Positions 63,176 through 64,000 of a stretch of 64,000 nucleotides of DNA are shown in pieces. A program made the translations under genes and the position numbers. The notes beneath the pieces are model-generated. The model did no database searches. It saw only the letters and a list, made by a program, of their open reading frames with translations, and was not told the DNA's origin. Within the stretch, counting starts at the first letter, position 1. Every line of letters starts with the position of its first letter. Source of the stretch: Epiperipatus broadwayi (lineage: Eukaryota; Onychophora; Udeonychophora; Euonychophora; Peripatidae); NCBI GenBank assembly GCA_028023455.1, contig JAQFVV010012545.1, forward strand, positions 1,732,001 to 1,796,000. Direction: 5' to 3'.

Positions 63176-64000
63176 TGATATAACTGTATAAACTATAGAT
63201 TGAAATATCTTCATATAGACAAAAACATTTTAAATAAACAAGAAAAATAATTTTATCTTTTTCATAGGGGTATAAAAAATTGACATTGTTAATTATTAAT
63301 TTCTAATTACCTATTTAATCAAAAATAACTTAAACAAAAAGAAAGCTACACTATTTAATATACTGGATAGTTTTCAATGATATTTAAAATCTAAACTGTT
63401 AATCATTCAAACATCTTGCTAAAGGGAATTAGGAAAAGTAATAAAATGTATAAGTATATCACTAAAATAAATAAAAAAGGAATTTATATAAAAAAGAAAT
63501 AAACGTAACAAATTTAAAGCCAAGATTTGTTTAAAATTTGAGATTATGAAAGTTTAACTTTTTTTTATTAATCAAATTTTTTAAAGCTGTAAATAAAATG
63601 AAAACTTATTGTTTCTAAATATATGCCTTACAGAATATTTATTTATTTATTTTAAATTTCTGATTTCAACTATTGATAGTTTATGACAAGTAAAAAAAAA
63701 ACAATCTTCATTTGGTTTAAGCCTTCTTTTTTAAAAATAACTCTAAGAATGTAGTCAAGGATTGCTAAAATGCATCAAATGCCATATTTCCTTGTTATGT
63801 GTCCAGCCCATTTCCATTTAAATTATTTAATTTTTATAGTTATATCAGCGACTCAATTCCATAAAAAAAATTTCCTATTCTTCCTTCAAATCATAAATCT
63901 TTCCATATTCTTTTGGGTATTACCCTAACCATAATTCTATATTTTACAATCAGAAAACATCTTTTTATGAATAAGAATAAAGTTTCCAAAAATATAATAT
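63176..64000. other. AT-rich non-coding DNA to the window edge
   Basis: No recognisable feature. Confidence 0.4.

Noticed and set aside
1-64000. CRISPR arrays, operons, riboswitches or bacterial insertion sequences
   Set aside because: The composition, intron-bearing exon and eukaryotic retroelements exclude a prokaryotic reading, and no regularly spaced identical repeats exist.

Overview
This window is AT-rich, repeat-laden animal nuclear DNA. It has no bacterial-style gene packing and almost every open frame is short. The only host coding sequence I can defend is one 184-nt exon on the minus strand (3516-3699). It encodes the N-terminal FEFHIYNR segment of the bridge-like lipid transfer protein BLTP1 (KIAA1109, 'tweek' in flies). 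Everything else is intron or flanking DNA filled with transposable elements. The exon sequence, degenerate AP-type LINEs, a Ty3/gypsy element and CCCTAA-type satellite fit a protostome or other invertebrate. A mollusc is my guess, not a demonstrated identification.

Layout: 1-6985 holds the exon, a 0.5-kb foldback and a nested foldback block with 14-bp flanking repeats. 6990-9455 is a 2.5-kb insertion read as a solo LTR. 9460-14888 is low-complexity DNA with LINE 3' scraps and small hairpins. 14893-17392, 19102-21242 and 22239-25746 are three more putative solo LTRs, the last carrying a further insertion (22532-23801); a foldback with 18-bp flanking repeats lies between the last two. 26464-27740 has short tandem duplications and a three-hairpin array. 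29995-36130 is a set of diverged direct duplications. 37914-38182 is a palindromic MITE, and 38772-40027 is a TIR element carrying telomere-like repeats.

40030-55500 is a nest. A plus-strand LINE is split by a solo LTR (40493-42964, the inverted twin of 6990-9455) and by a minus-strand Ty3/gypsy element (about 43695-54783). That gypsy element is split by another solo LTR (43789-46679) and by a young gag-only LTR element (47844-53383) with 2.04-kb LTRs. 55500-64000 has a hAT MITE with perfect 8-bp TSD, an RTE/BovB-like LINE remnant and a nearly perfect 349-bp palindrome.

The main new observation is a group of LTR-like insertions, about 1.3-2.9 kb each (3.5 kb where one carries another). They share TG..CA-type ends (TGTAACGG or TGAAACRG at one end, CGTTACA or GGTACA at the other), 4-bp ATAT-like target duplications, and in most copies a hairpin built from the LTR's own first bases. 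Only one member keeps an internal region, and that region codes for gag alone.
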